DNA of 64,000 nt from Aquipseudomonas ullengensis (GCF_014174475.1 NZ_JACJUD010000004.1:186001-250000); one strand, 5' to 3'; positions 11,096 through 18,953 are shown, counted from the first letter of the stretch. Translations and numbers: made by a program. The notes: a model not told the origin generated them from the letters alone.

Positions 11096-12594
11096 CCAAG
11101 ACCGTAGGACGGGTGCAACCCGCGTGTTCATCCGCCGCCGTTTTCGCGGGTTTCACCCGCCCTACGGTTGTGGCGCTGGCCTTGATGATGGCCGGGTGCG
11201 CCATCGGCCCCGACTACCAACGCCCGGAAAGCGCCCAGTCAGCCCAGTACAAGCAAACCGAAGGCTGGAAAAGCGCCAAGCCGGCGGATACCGAGCTGCG
11301 TGGCAACTGGTGGGAGCTGTATGGCGACACGGACCTCAACGGCCTGATCGACCGCCTCAACGCCAACAACCAGAGCCTGGCCAGTGCCGAGGCGCAGTAC
11401 CGCCAGGCACGCGCCCTGGCGCGTGGCGCGCGGGCATCGTTCTTCCCCAACCTGGGCCTGAACACCGGGGTGACCCGTGCAGGCCAGGGTGGTGGCGAGA
11501 GCACCATCAGTACCGGCGACGGCGTGAGTGTCAGCGGCGCCAATGCCGCGCAGATCTCCAAGAGCTATGAAGCCAGCCTGGGCGTGAGCTGGGAGCTGGA
11601 TATCTGGGGCAAGCTGCGCCGCCAGCTGGAGTCCGACAGCGCCAGTGCCGAGGCCAGTGCCGCAGACCTTGCCGGCGTACGCCTGAGCCAGCAGTCCGAG
11701 CTGGTGCAGAACTACCTGCAACTGCGTGTGCTGGACCAGCAGAAACGCCTGCTCGACGAGACCGTGGCGGCCTATCGGCAAGCCTTCCGCATCGCCGAAA
11801 ACCAATACAAGGCCGGCATCGTGCCGAAATCCGACGTGACCCAGGCGCTGACACAGCTGAAAAGCACCGAAGCCGAGGCCGTGGATCTGGAATACCAGCG
11901 CGCCCAGCTGGAGCACGCGATTGCCGTGCTGGTCGGGGTGGCACCATCGGAATTCAGCCTGGCAGTGCGCGACAGCGTGCCGGCGCTTCCGGCAATCCCT
12001 GCGAGCCTGCCGTCGGCACTGCTCGAGCGTCGTCCGGATATCGCCGGTGCCGAACGCCGGGTGATTGCCGCCAACGCCGAGATCGGCGTGGCCAAGGCCG
12101 CCTACTACCCGGACCTGACCTTGTCCGCCACTGGTGGCTACCGCAGCGGCAGCCTCAACGACTGGATCAGCACGCCGAACCGCTACTGGTCGATCGGCCC
12201 GGCCTTCGCCATGACCCTGTTCGACGGCGGCCTGATCAGCTCCCAGGTCGACCAGGCCGAGGCAGGCTACGACCAGACCGTGGCCGACTACCGGCAGACC
12301 GTGCTCGATGGCCTGCGTGAGGTGGAAGACTACCTGGTGCAGCTCGCCGTGCTGGAACGCGAGGCCACCGTGCAGCAGCAAGGGCTGGATGCGGCGCGTG
12401 AATCCCTGCGTCTGATGCTCAACCAGTACAAGGCCGGCACCGTGGAATTCACCGATGTGGTCAGCGTGCAGACCACCGCGCTGTCCAACGAGCGCAGCCG
12501 CCTGACCCTGCAAGGCAGTCGCCTGACTGCCAGCGTGCAGCTGATCGCCGCGCTCGGCGGCGGCTGGGATGGCGTGACCGTACCCGCCGAGTAA
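11092..12594 (+). CDS. opmB: Outer-membrane efflux lipoprotein OpmB, with a repeat-derived N-terminus
   Basis: A 500-residue TolC/OprM-family channel. The lipobox is MMAGC at about residues 32–36, followed by AIGPDYQRPES. The two repeated coiled-coil/beta-barrel halves are clear, with the LLERRPDIAGAERR motif near the middle. It is the fourth gene of the mux operon and its ATG overlaps the muxC stop. Oddity: residues 4–26 are translated from a palindromic repeat, so the signal peptide has an unusually long n-region (MTKTVGRVQPACSSAAVFAG…) ahead of the hydrophobic core. A later start inside the hydrophobic core would leave too short a signal, so the coupled ATG is still the best choice. Confidence 0.92.
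   Translation: MTKTVGRVQPACSSAAVFAGFTRPTVVALALMMAGCAIGPDYQRPESAQSAQYKQTEGWKSAKPADTELRGNWWELYGDTDLNGLIDRLNANNQSLASAEAQYRQARALARGARASFFPNLGLNTGVTRAGQGGGESTISTGDGVSVSGANAAQISKSYEASLGVSWELDIWGKLRRQLESDSASAEASAADLAGVRLSQQSELVQNYLQLRVLDQQKRLLDETVAAYRQAFRIAENQYKAGIVPKSDVTQALTQLKSTEAEAVDLEYQRAQLEHAIAVLVGVAPSEFSLAVRDSVPALPAIPASLPSALLERRPDIAGAERRVIAANAEIGVAKAAYYPDLTLSATGGYRSGSLNDWISTPNRYWSIGPAFAMTLFDGGLISSQVDQAEAGYDQTVADYRQTVLDGLREVEDYLVQLAVLEREATVQQQGLDAARESLRLMLNQYKAGTVEFTDVVSVQTTALSNERSRLTLQGSRLTASVQLIAALGGGWDGVTVPAE
11101..11168. repeat. Palindromic repeat inside the opmB signal-peptide coding region
   Basis: Arms 11101–11124 and 11145–11168 pair over 22 of 24 bases (arm core CGTAGGRCGGGTG…ACCCGCG) around a 20-base loop. 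It is the same family as the element at 23651–23706. It begins three codons after the opmB start codon and stays in frame. Confidence 0.8.
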
Positions 12595-12595
12595 C

Positions 12596-13255
12596 TCAGT
12601 CGCGCTCCGGCGCGCCGAGCGGGAACAGGTGCCGGTAGGGTCGCGCCTCATCCACCGCGCGGGCGAAGGAGGGGCGCGCCAGCAGGCGCTGGCGATAGGC
12701 ACGCAGGCTGGCGAACTCATCGCCTATCGGCCGCACCCAGTCGGCATAGAACAGCGCCGGCGCGGCGGCGCAGTCGGCCAGGCTGAAACTGGCAGCGGCG
12801 GCCCATTCGCGGCCGGCCATCTTCTCATCGAGCCAGCGGTAGGCGGTTTCCAGCAATTCGTGCGCCTGCGCCACGCCGTAGGCATCACGTTGCCCGGCGG
12901 GGCGCAGCTGGTCGAACACGCAGGCCGTCATCGGCGTGGAGACATACAGGTCGAAGCACCTGTCCATGAAACGCACCTCCAGCGCGCTGTCGGCGTCCTC
13001 GGGCAACAGCCGGCTGGCGCCCGGGTAATGCTGCTGCAGGTACTCGATGATGATGCTCGACTCGCTCACCGCCCGCTCTCCATCGAGCAGTAGCGGGAAG
13101 CGCCGGAACGGCCAGCGCGCCTCCAGTTCGGCCATGGCCTGCGGGTTTTCCGGGGCCAGCAGCCGCCACTCGAAGGGTGTGGCGTTCTCGTAGAGGGCGA
13201 TCAGTACCTTCTGGCAGTAGGACGAGAAGGGATGGGCGTAAAGCTGGATGGCCAT
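12596..13255 (-). CDS. Glutathione S-transferase family protein
   Basis: A 219-residue protein with an N-terminal thioredoxin-like domain (IQLYAHPFSSYCQKVLIALYEN, then the cis-Pro/glutathione-binding region RFPLLLDGERAVSESSIIIEYLQQ with the typical E-S pair) and an all-helical C-terminal domain (SFSLADCAAAPALFYADW, the N-capping box S-x-A-D). It probably conjugates or reduces a substrate with glutathione; the substrate is unknown. The start ATG at 13255 has GGAG six bases upstream. It lies downstream of, and in the same direction as, the LysR gene, with an 89-base gap. Confidence 0.88.
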   Translation of the reverse strand: MAIQLYAHPFSSYCQKVLIALYENATPFEWRLLAPENPQAMAELEARWPFRRFPLLLDGERAVSESSIIIEYLQQHYPGASRLLPEDADSALEVRFMDRCFDLYVSTPMTACVFDQLRPAGQRDAYGVAQAHELLETAYRWLDEKMAGREWAAAASFSLADCAAAPALFYADWVRPIGDEFASLRAYRQRLLARPSFARAVDEARPYRHLFPLGAPERD

Positions 13256-13344
13256 AAGCGACTCCGGGATGCGGCGACATGCGCTGAGCCTGGTGCCGAG
13301 CGCTTCCTGGAGTAGTCGTTACAGACGGGCGGATTTCGACAGGC

Positions 13345-14223
13345 TCAGCCAGCTTCTTCCTGCAACCAGTCGAGCAGGGCGCGCAGCGCTGGCTGGCGTT
13401 CGCGCCCAGGTACGCAGACCGCCCGGTAGCGTGCGCCGCGCACCCGCACATCGGCGCGATACGGCTGCAGCAGGCCGCTGGCCAGTGCATCGGAGGCCAG
13501 TACCGAACTGGCCAGCACCAACCCCTGGCCGGAAATGGCGGCCTGCAAGGCGTAATGCTCATCCGGATAATCCCGGCGCGGTGCGCTTGCCAGCCAGTCT
13601 TCGCCCGCCGCATCGATCCAGTCCTGCCAGTCGGGTAAGCCCTGCAAGGGCGTACCCCAGGTCATGCCGATCAGCGCGCAGCCGTTGTCGCCCATTTCCG
13701 CCAACAGGCGCGGGGTGGTGTAGGCGGCGAAGTGCTCCTCCATCAGCGGAGTCAGGTACAGCTCGGGAAAGTCCTCGAAGCCGCAGCGGATCGCCACATC
13801 GACGCTGGCATCACGCTGCAGGTCGACCAGGTCGTTGCTGGTCTCGATGCGCACGCGAATCTGCGGGTGGCGCTGGTAGAAGCGACCCAGGCGCGGAATC
13901 AGCCACAGCGCGGCGAAGGCTGGCGTGGTGTTGAGGCTGACGCAGTTGTCCTGCTGCGCCGGGCGCATGGCCTGCAGGCCGTGGCTGATATCCAGCAGCG
14001 CACCATGCAGGCTGCGGTACAAACGCTCACCGGCTTCGGTCAGGCGCACACCACGGCCAAGGCGCTCGAAGAGCAACTGTCCCAACCAGTTTTCCAGGCT
14101 GCGGATCTGGTGCGATACCGCAGTCGGGGTGACGCTGAGTTCTTCGGCGGCGGCCTTGAAACTGGCCAGGCGGGCTGCAGATTCGAAGGTGCGCAAGGCG
14201 GCGAGAGGCAGGCGGGCAAACAT
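13345..14223 (-). CDS. LysR-family transcriptional regulator (GcvA-like subgroup)
   Basis: A 292-residue regulator. The N-terminal winged helix-turn-helix is FARLPLAALRTFESAARLASFKAAAEELSVTPTAVSHQIRSLENWLG with the recognition helix TPTAVSHQIRSLE; the rest is the periplasmic-binding-like effector domain. It is divergent from the PACE exporter gene, with a shared 136-base promoter region holding a perfect LysR-type dyad. This arrangement (LysR next to a PACE pump) is known from the aceR-aceI pair, so control of the exporter is the best guess. The glutathione S-transferase gene downstream could be co-regulated. Confidence 0.9.
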   Translation of the reverse strand: MFARLPLAALRTFESAARLASFKAAAEELSVTPTAVSHQIRSLENWLGQLLFERLGRGVRLTEAGERLYRSLHGALLDISHGLQAMRPAQQDNCVSLNTTPAFAALWLIPRLGRFYQRHPQIRVRIETSNDLVDLQRDASVDVAIRCGFEDFPELYLTPLMEEHFAAYTTPRLLAEMGDNGCALIGMTWGTPLQGLPDWQDWIDAAGEDWLASAPRRDYPDEHYALQAAISGQGLVLASSVLASDALASGLLQPYRADVRVRGARYRAVCVPGRERQPALRALLDWLQEEAG

Positions 14224-14236
14224 GAGGGGAAGCTCT

Positions 14237-14257
14237 CAGATGAGTTGTGTTCATCTG
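14237..14257. promoter_or_regulatory. LysR-type operator between LysR gene and PACE gene
   Basis: Perfect 7-base inverted repeat CAGATGA-N7-TCATCTG that contains the LysR consensus T-N11-A (T at 14241, A at 14253). It sits 14 bases upstream of the LysR start and about 100 bases upstream of the exporter start, as expected for an autoregulating LysR protein controlling a divergent target. Confidence 0.65.
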
Positions 14258-14359
14258 ACAAGACTACAGATCGTTTGTCCAGCCAGCGCCGTCTGCCTAG
14301 ATTGCCGCTACACAAGCGGTGGCTGAACAGCCCCCGCGCGGGATGTTCTGGAGGTGGTC

Positions 14360-14806
14360 ATGCAAGGTGCCAAACGCAAGGTCGTGCAGGCGGTGCTGTA
14401 CGAGTTGATTGGCGCGCTGTTCGTTTCGCCGGTGATTGCCCTGGCGTTCGACGAGAGCCTGGCCTATTCGGGCGCGCTGGCCTTGTTGCTGTCGCTGTCG
14501 GCGCTGGTGTGGAACATGCTGTTCAACGGCCTGTTCGAGCACTGGGAGGCGCGTCAGGTGGAGCGTACCCGCGGCTTGAAACGGCGCATGCTGCACGCGG
14601 CCGGTTTCGAGGGTGGTCTGGCCTTGCTGTTGGTGCCGCTGATGGCCTGGTGGCTGGGCATAACCTGGGCCGAGGCGTTTGTCGCCGACCTTGGCTTGCT
14701 GGTGTTTTTCTTCTTCTACGCCTTTGCCTTCCAGTGGGCGTTCGACCGCCTGTTCGACGTGCCTGACTCAGCCAAGGAACTGCCACTGTGCCCGGCTAAC
14801 GGATGA
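14360..14806 (+). CDS. PACE-family efflux protein (bacterial transmembrane pair)
   Basis: A 148-residue membrane protein made of two tandem transmembrane-pair units, four helices in all. Motifs of the family are visible: RKVVQAVLYELIGAL at the N-terminus, W-N-x-x-F-N (VWNMLFNGLFEHWE) in helix 2, and FYAFAFQWAFDRLFD in helix 4. Family members such as AceI export biguanides or polyamines by proton antiport; the substrate here is unknown. GGAGG five bases before the ATG at 14360 decides the start over the GTG two codons earlier. It is divergent from the LysR gene. Confidence 0.9.
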   Translation: MQGAKRKVVQAVLYELIGALFVSPVIALAFDESLAYSGALALLLSLSALVWNMLFNGLFEHWEARQVERTRGLKRRMLHAAGFEGGLALLLVPLMAWWLGITWAEAFVADLGLLVFFFFYAFAFQWAFDRLFDVPDSAKELPLCPANG

Positions 14807-14820
14807 GCCTGGTTCACTGG

Positions 14821-16071
14821 TCAACGCAGCTGTTGGAGCATGTCCGTCAGCACGCCGTGGCGAACCTGCCGCAGCAGACGCAGTTCGCCCGCACTCAGCC
14901 CGTTCTGCAGCGCCTGTTCGAGGAGGCGATCGGCAGCGCCTGGCAGAGCGGCCAATAAGGTATCGAGCAAGCGCGTGCTGACACTGCCAGGCAGGCCCAA
15001 AACTGCTCCAAAAGCCAGTACATCAGCCCGCGTAAGCTCAGCAAAGCGCCTTGCGTTGCCCATCGGCCAGGACAATTCGGCATGCCCCCACGCGTTGTCG
15101 CGGGCATAGACACTGGTACTGAGCAGGTCGTAGTGCGGCGCCAGTTCAATACCCTGGGCGCCGACGAAGAAGGACAAATTCTTCAGATGCGCATCGTTGT
15201 TGCCCAGCAGCGCATTGAACAGCGCCCAACGGAACAGCAATTGACGGCTCATGGCTTTGCTGCGGCATAGCGCAACCAGTTGTTGCAGGGTTTCCAGGGT
15301 GGCCATGCGGTACTTGTAGATGCGGTCGAACGACAGCAACTGGCAAGCATCCAGCACATGCCGGCGCTGCAGCATGCCGCCCTGCGCGTGCCGATCAAAT
15401 CGCTGCACCAGGTAGATCGACTGCGGCACTCGCCGCAGTTCTACGGGCGGCACCGGCAGTTTGACCGCTGCGGCCAACGCCATGACAAACCACTCATTGG
15501 CGGCACTATGCGGGTAGCTGTCGGTATCCGCATGGTCCGGTTTGAGGATATGGGTAGACGGCTCCTGGCCCACGGGCTCGAACAACTCACCGGCCTGCAG
15601 GACCACGGCCAGTTTGTGTTGAGCGCCGGCCAGGGACATGCGTTTGGGCGCGGCCTGGCCAAGGGAAACCCGCGGTAGATTGTCGATCCGGCGGGCGAGT
15701 TCGCTGGTTGCCAGGGGCTGCAGTTGGCGAGTCGGCATGCCTTGCTCCGGCCCCAGCAGGGTCAATGCTCCGGCCGACTCTGCACCGTAGTAAGCGAGCA
15801 GGGCGAAGGCATCGGCAACCTCTACATGCGCATCCTGGGCCAGCAAGGTGCGCGCCTGCTCCTCGGGAAGCAGGTTGTCGAAAAACCACTGCACAGGTCG
15901 CTGGCTGGCACCGTCGCGAATTGCTCCGGCGGCACGGGGCAATTGTGGCGACAGGTCAAACGCCTCAGCGCTGCTCAGCCAGGCAGGCTCGTGCTGGAAA
16001 AGCCACAGGTTATCCTGCTCGCTGAGCAACCCCACGGGCTTGTCATTGAGCCAGACCCGTAATTGCCTCAT
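14821..16071 (-). CDS. hipA: HipA-family serine/threonine kinase toxin
   Basis: A 416-residue kinase toxin. The N-terminal HipA domain is followed by the glycine-rich SLAGAQHKLAVVL (nucleotide-binding loop, compare AGAQEK in E. coli HipA), PSTHILKPDH (the segment around the regulatory Ser), and the catalytic/metal site LLGNNDAHLKNLSFF, then HYDLLSTSVY. E. coli HipA phosphorylates glutamyl-tRNA synthetase and causes dormancy; the target here is not known. All recognisable active-site residues are present, so it looks functional. Its ATG overlaps the antitoxin stop by four bases. Confidence 0.93.
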   Translation of the reverse strand: MRQLRVWLNDKPVGLLSEQDNLWLFQHEPAWLSSAEAFDLSPQLPRAAGAIRDGASQRPVQWFFDNLLPEEQARTLLAQDAHVEVADAFALLAYYGAESAGALTLLGPEQGMPTRQLQPLATSELARRIDNLPRVSLGQAAPKRMSLAGAQHKLAVVLQAGELFEPVGQEPSTHILKPDHADTDSYPHSAANEWFVMALAAAVKLPVPPVELRRVPQSIYLVQRFDRHAQGGMLQRRHVLDACQLLSFDRIYKYRMATLETLQQLVALCRSKAMSRQLLFRWALFNALLGNNDAHLKNLSFFVGAQGIELAPHYDLLSTSVYARDNAWGHAELSWPMGNARRFAELTRADVLAFGAVLGLPGSVSTRLLDTLLAALPGAADRLLEQALQNGLSAGELRLLRQVRHGVLTDMLQQLR

Positions 16072-16307
16072 GCCTGTTCACCCGGTTTTTCGGGTACTTC
16101 AAGGTGAATCCGCACGCCCAGTTCATCCAGCAGGCTGAGCACCTTGCCCAGTTGCACGGTGCCTTTGCCAAGCTCGACGTCGCGCAAGAACACATGGCTG
16201 GCACCGATAATGGCGGCCATGTCGTCTTGGCGGATGCCTTGCTGGCGGCGCAAGGTACGAGCAAGCGTGCCGATATCGGCAGCGCTATGGATGGGGATCA
16301 GTGACAT
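16068..16307 (-). CDS. hipB: HipB-like antitoxin, XRE-family DNA-binding protein
   Basis: A 79-residue protein with a helix-turn-helix (IGTLARTLRRQQGIRQDDMAAIIGASHVFLRDVELGKGTVQLGKVLSLLDELGV). It is short and basic-to-acidic like E. coli HipB, and its C-terminal beta-strand LGVRIHLEVPE is of the type used for dimerisation. It is the first gene of the hipBA operon and probably represses it by binding the palindromes just upstream (16318–16440). Confidence 0.9.
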   Translation of the reverse strand: MSLIPIHSAADIGTLARTLRRQQGIRQDDMAAIIGASHVFLRDVELGKGTVQLGKVLSLLDELGVRIHLEVPEKPGEQA

Positions 16308-16317
16308 CTCGCTCTCC

Positions 16318-16341
16318 TAATCTAAGTTATGCCTTAGATTA
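16318..16341. promoter_or_regulatory. hipBA operator 1
   Basis: Perfect palindrome TAATCTAAG-N6-CTTAGATTA, centred at 16329.5, eleven bases upstream of the hipB start. Shares the AATCTAA-N10-TTAGATT core with operator 2. Confidence 0.75.
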
Positions 16342-16367
16342 GTTGAGAGGCTGGCGATTATTCAAAC

Positions 16368-16391
16368 AAATCTAATGTTTGCATTAGATTT
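16368..16391. promoter_or_regulatory. hipBA operator 2
   Basis: Perfect palindrome AAATCTAATG-N4-CATTAGATTT, centred at 16379.5, exactly 50 bases from the centre of operator 1. Confidence 0.75.
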
Positions 16392-16416
16392 TCAGGTTTG
16401 ATCAGTTTTTCAGGCT

Positions 16417-16440
16417 AAATATAAGCTGTGGCTTATATTT
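16417..16440. promoter_or_regulatory. hipBA operator 3
   Basis: Perfect palindrome AAATATAAGC-N4-GCTTATATTT, centred at 16428.5, 49 bases from operator 2. It has the same 10-4-10 geometry but a diverged core (AATATAA instead of AATCTAA). It lies only 36 bases from the 3' end of the glycosyltransferase gene. Confidence 0.65.
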
Positions 16441-16475
16441 TTAATTAGATCGTTGCCTCACGGTATGGCGCTGAT

Positions 16476-17777
16476 CTATTGGCCGTCGTTGCTCGCCGGG
16501 TTGCGGTTCTTCGCTGCGATCCACTGCGACATGTATTGCGTGCTCTTGTGCAGGTGGTGGCGCAGCATGCCGCCGACGAAGTTGGCGCGGCGTTCGGTCT
16601 GCAGGTTGTCGCGCAGGTTGTGCAGTCGTGCGATCAGCGCCTGGCCGGATTGCTGGCGATCGAAACGCTCGGCAAGGATGCGCGCGCCGTTGGCCTGGGC
16701 CTGCTGCCACAGCGTCTGGTCCTGATACAGCGCCACGGCAGCTGCTGCGAAGGCTTCAGCATCGCCGGCAATGGCGCCGCCCCAGGGCAGTTCGCCGTGC
16801 ATGCCTTCACTGCCGATCGGCGTGGTCACACTCGGCGTGCCGCAGGCCATGGCATCGGCCAGTTTGCCCTTGATCCCCGCGCCAAAGCGCAGCGGCGCCA
16901 GGCACACGCGCGCTTGCACCATCACCGTATGGGCATCGGCGGCCCAGCCCAGTACATGGAAGCCCTGCTTGGCATTGTGCAGGGCGGTGGCCTTGGGGGG
17001 CGGGTAGGAACCATAGATATGCAGCTGCGCTTGCGGCAGGCGCTGACGAATCAGCGGCCAGATCTGCTGCTTGAGCCACAGCACCGAATCCCAGTTGGGC
17101 GCATGGCGGAAGTTGCCGATGCTGAGGAAGTGCGCGCGCTGCTCAAAGGGCGGCTGCTCGGTCGCCGTGGGGATCAGCATCAGCGTGCAGTGCTGCAGCA
17201 GCGCCGCCGGCACGCCGAAGTGCTGTTGCAGCAGGGTCTGCTCGAAGTCGGAAATCATCAGGCTGAGATCGCAACGGTAGATGGCCGCGATCTCACGCTG
17301 GGCCATGTCGTCGTCGGCCATGACCCGGAACAGCTCATCCGTCCCGGCGGCTACGGGCCCTTGCTGCTGTTTCTCCGACTCGCTGCCGGCACGCTGTTGC
17401 GCGGCCTTGAGCAGGCGCTGACGGGCGTCGCGCAGGCTATGCAGGTCGCTGGTTTCGAGGACGCGCAGGGCGTTCGGGCAGTGCTTTTCTACACGCCAAC
17501 CGAACTGTTCCTCGCTGAAAAAGCGGTCGAACAGCGCCAGGTCCGGCTGCAGCTCGCTGAGGAAGGCATCGAAACTGTCGCAATTGAGGGTGATCGGCAC
17601 TTCCGGCACATCGAGCGCTGCCAGATCGGCGCGGTGTTCGGAAAGCGCGGCGGCGCTGGCGAAGGTCACCCGCCAGCCCTGGGCGCGGAACAGCTCGATG
17701 AATTCGATCATGCGGCTGCCGGCAGCGGAGGAGCGTGGCTCGGGCCAGACATAACCGATGATGAGGACGTTGTGCAT
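16476..17777 (-). CDS. Glycosyltransferase (GT4-like, GT-B fold)
   Basis: A 433-residue protein. The N-terminus MHNVLIIGYVWPEPRSSAAGSRMIEFIELFRAQGW is the acceptor half of a GT-B enzyme. The donor half has FLSIGNFRHAPNWDSVLWL, ARVCLAPLRFGAGIKGKLADAMACGTPSVTTPIGSEGM, the E-x7-E-like nucleotide-sugar region in modified form (GAGIKGKLADAMACG). It ends in a basic tail. It probably transfers a sugar to a surface glycan or protein; the substrate is unknown. It is not in an obvious polysaccharide cluster: neighbours are hipBA and dsbB. Confidence 0.85.
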   Translation of the reverse strand: MHNVLIIGYVWPEPRSSAAGSRMIEFIELFRAQGWRVTFASAAALSEHRADLAALDVPEVPITLNCDSFDAFLSELQPDLALFDRFFSEEQFGWRVEKHCPNALRVLETSDLHSLRDARQRLLKAAQQRAGSESEKQQQGPVAAGTDELFRVMADDDMAQREIAAIYRCDLSLMISDFEQTLLQQHFGVPAALLQHCTLMLIPTATEQPPFEQRAHFLSIGNFRHAPNWDSVLWLKQQIWPLIRQRLPQAQLHIYGSYPPPKATALHNAKQGFHVLGWAADAHTVMVQARVCLAPLRFGAGIKGKLADAMACGTPSVTTPIGSEGMHGELPWGGAIAGDAEAFAAAAVALYQDQTLWQQAQANGARILAERFDRQQSGQALIARLHNLRDNLQTERRANFVGGMLRHHLHKSTQYMSQWIAAKNRNPASNDGQ

Positions 17778-17857
17778 GGGCGTGGCTCGGATGCGGGGCG
17801 GCGATTATAGCCGCAGGCTCGATGGCGACGGCGCCATCGAGCGCATCCCGATCAGTC

Positions 17858-18367
17858 TCAGCTGCGTGCCGAACGAATCGCGCGCCAGAGGCTGTACAGG
17901 GTGAACAGGAACAGCCCGACCACGCTGATGAGGGTCCAGGCGGTGAACGGAATGCCGAGGATGGCGTAATCGTTCTGCCCGCAGATGCCGCCACTCATGA
18001 ACAGGCTGGGCAGGTATTCATGCAGGGGCAGGTAGCTGGAATAGAACGGGAAGGGCGAGCAGCTGAAGCTTTCCATGATGCCCACTTCGATCAGCACCAC
18101 ATGGGCGTTGTCGACCACGGCCATGGCGCTGGTGGCGAGCAGCAAGGGCCAGAGGGCGAAACCCAGCCAGTTCTGCTTCAGCGCCGCCGCGCCGCTCAGC
18201 AGCACGGCGAGGATGGCGCCGAGGCTCAGCCACAGGCGGATCTGCACGCACAGGGTGCAGGGCTCCCAGCCCAGCACGTGCTGGAAAAGCAGCGCGCCGG
18301 CCAGCATTGCCACGCAGGCCAGGGCGATGATGAGCGGCAATACGACAGCAGGGTTGCGACGGGTCAT
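17858..18367 (-). CDS. dsbB: Disulfide bond formation protein B (DsbB)
   Basis: A 169-residue four-helix membrane protein. The first periplasmic loop has the redox pair WEPCTLCVQIR and the second loop the other pair (FSCSPFPF … GGICGQND). DsbB reoxidises DsbA and passes electrons to ubiquinone. The start ATG at 18367 has GGAG nine bases upstream and gives the standard N-terminus MTRRNPAVVLPLII; the frame is open further upstream, but without support. Pseudomonas genomes often carry two DsbB paralogues, so this may be the second (DsbH) type. Confidence 0.92.
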   Translation of the reverse strand: MTRRNPAVVLPLIIALACVAMLAGALLFQHVLGWEPCTLCVQIRLWLSLGAILAVLLSGAAALKQNWLGFALWPLLLATSAMAVVDNAHVVLIEVGIMESFSCSPFPFYSSYLPLHEYLPSLFMSGGICGQNDYAILGIPFTAWTLISVVGLFLFTLYSLWRAIRSARS

Positions 18368-18510
18368 TCCAGGCTCCAGAACGTCATGGGAAAAATGCTC
18401 GCTGCTTGTACCAGTTGCGTGCCGTAGCGGCAACGCAGCAGCGCCGGTTGGTCAGTTCGGCACGCCGAGCGCGCCATGGTTCGCTGGGTCGCGCGGAAAA
18501 CACATAAAAA

Positions 18511-18722
18511 TGGCTATGTCCCTGTTATGTGTTGCCAGGGGAGAAACCTTCCCGCCCGCTCGGGCACCGATCTGGATTCCCGCCTACGCGGGAATGACGG
18601 AGTGGGTGGGACGACGCTGTGCCACACCCTCTACCTCGTCATTCCCGCGCAGGCGGGAATCCAGGGGCATCCGGCAGCACGGTAAGAGGCAGATGACACA
18701 ACACGTAATGGGGACATAGCCA
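18511..18722. mobile_element. Nested inverted-repeat unit, MITE-like
   Basis: Outer arms TGGCTATGTCC… (18511–18534) and …GGACATAGCCA (18699–18722) pair over about 21 of 24 bases and bracket 164 bases that contain a second, near-perfect palindrome (18574–18662). Both outside edges are flanked by runs of five or more A, which could be a target duplication but are too simple to prove it. There is no coding capacity. It looks like a non-autonomous element mobilised in trans, possibly a composite of two repeat types. Confidence 0.6.
18574..18662. repeat. Inner palindrome, GGATTCCCGC / GCGGGAATCC type
   Basis: Arms 18574–18599 and 18637–18662 pair over 25 of 26 bases. Each arm is itself a small hairpin (TTCCCGCCTACGCGGGAA). 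This is a repeat type common in beta- and gammaproteobacterial intergenic DNA. Confidence 0.8.
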
Positions 18723-18757
18723 AAAAAATCCCCACGGTCAGGAGTTGAACCGTGGGG
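18722..18757 (-). terminator. Rho-independent terminator for the mexEF-oprN operon
   Basis: Nine-base perfect stem CCCCACGGT / ACCGTGGGG (18730–18738, 18749–18757) followed on the minus strand by A and seven T. It lies about 200 bases beyond the oprN stop. Confidence 0.75.
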
Positions 18758-18867
18758 AGCGCAATGGTCGACAAGGGCGGTGTCGACCCAGGAGGGATGG
18801 GGGTACCCGCGAAGTACAGCGGGCTGAAGAAATCCTGATGATCTCGCGAGCTAGAGCCAGACAAGGC

Positions 18868-18926
18868 AAAAATGGCCGAGGGAGCGGAGTTTACGAATTG
18901 TAAATGAGCATCCCGAGGCCATTTTT
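18868..18926. repeat. 59-base palindromic element downstream of oprN
   Basis: Perfect outer arms AAAAATGGCC / GGCCATTTTT (18868–18877, 18917–18926), with an inner dyad TTTAC-N5-GTAAA at 18890–18904. T-runs on both strands mean it could also end transcription in either direction. Similar units occur in other Pseudomonas genomes as far as I recall; I cannot assign a family. Confidence 0.6.
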
Positions 18927-18953
18927 AACGCCGTATGGCCGACGCGCAGCAGA

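Larger units (their letters stand above)
18368..18953. other. Gene-free 586-base stretch made largely of repeats
   Basis: No reading frame here has a ribosome site or family resemblance. The stretch holds a nested inverted-repeat unit (18511–18722), a minus-strand terminator (18722–18757) and a second palindromic element (18868–18926). Nothing recognisable lies in 18368–18510 or 18758–18867. It separates dsbB (transcribed away) from the end of the mexEF-oprN operon. Confidence 0.7.
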
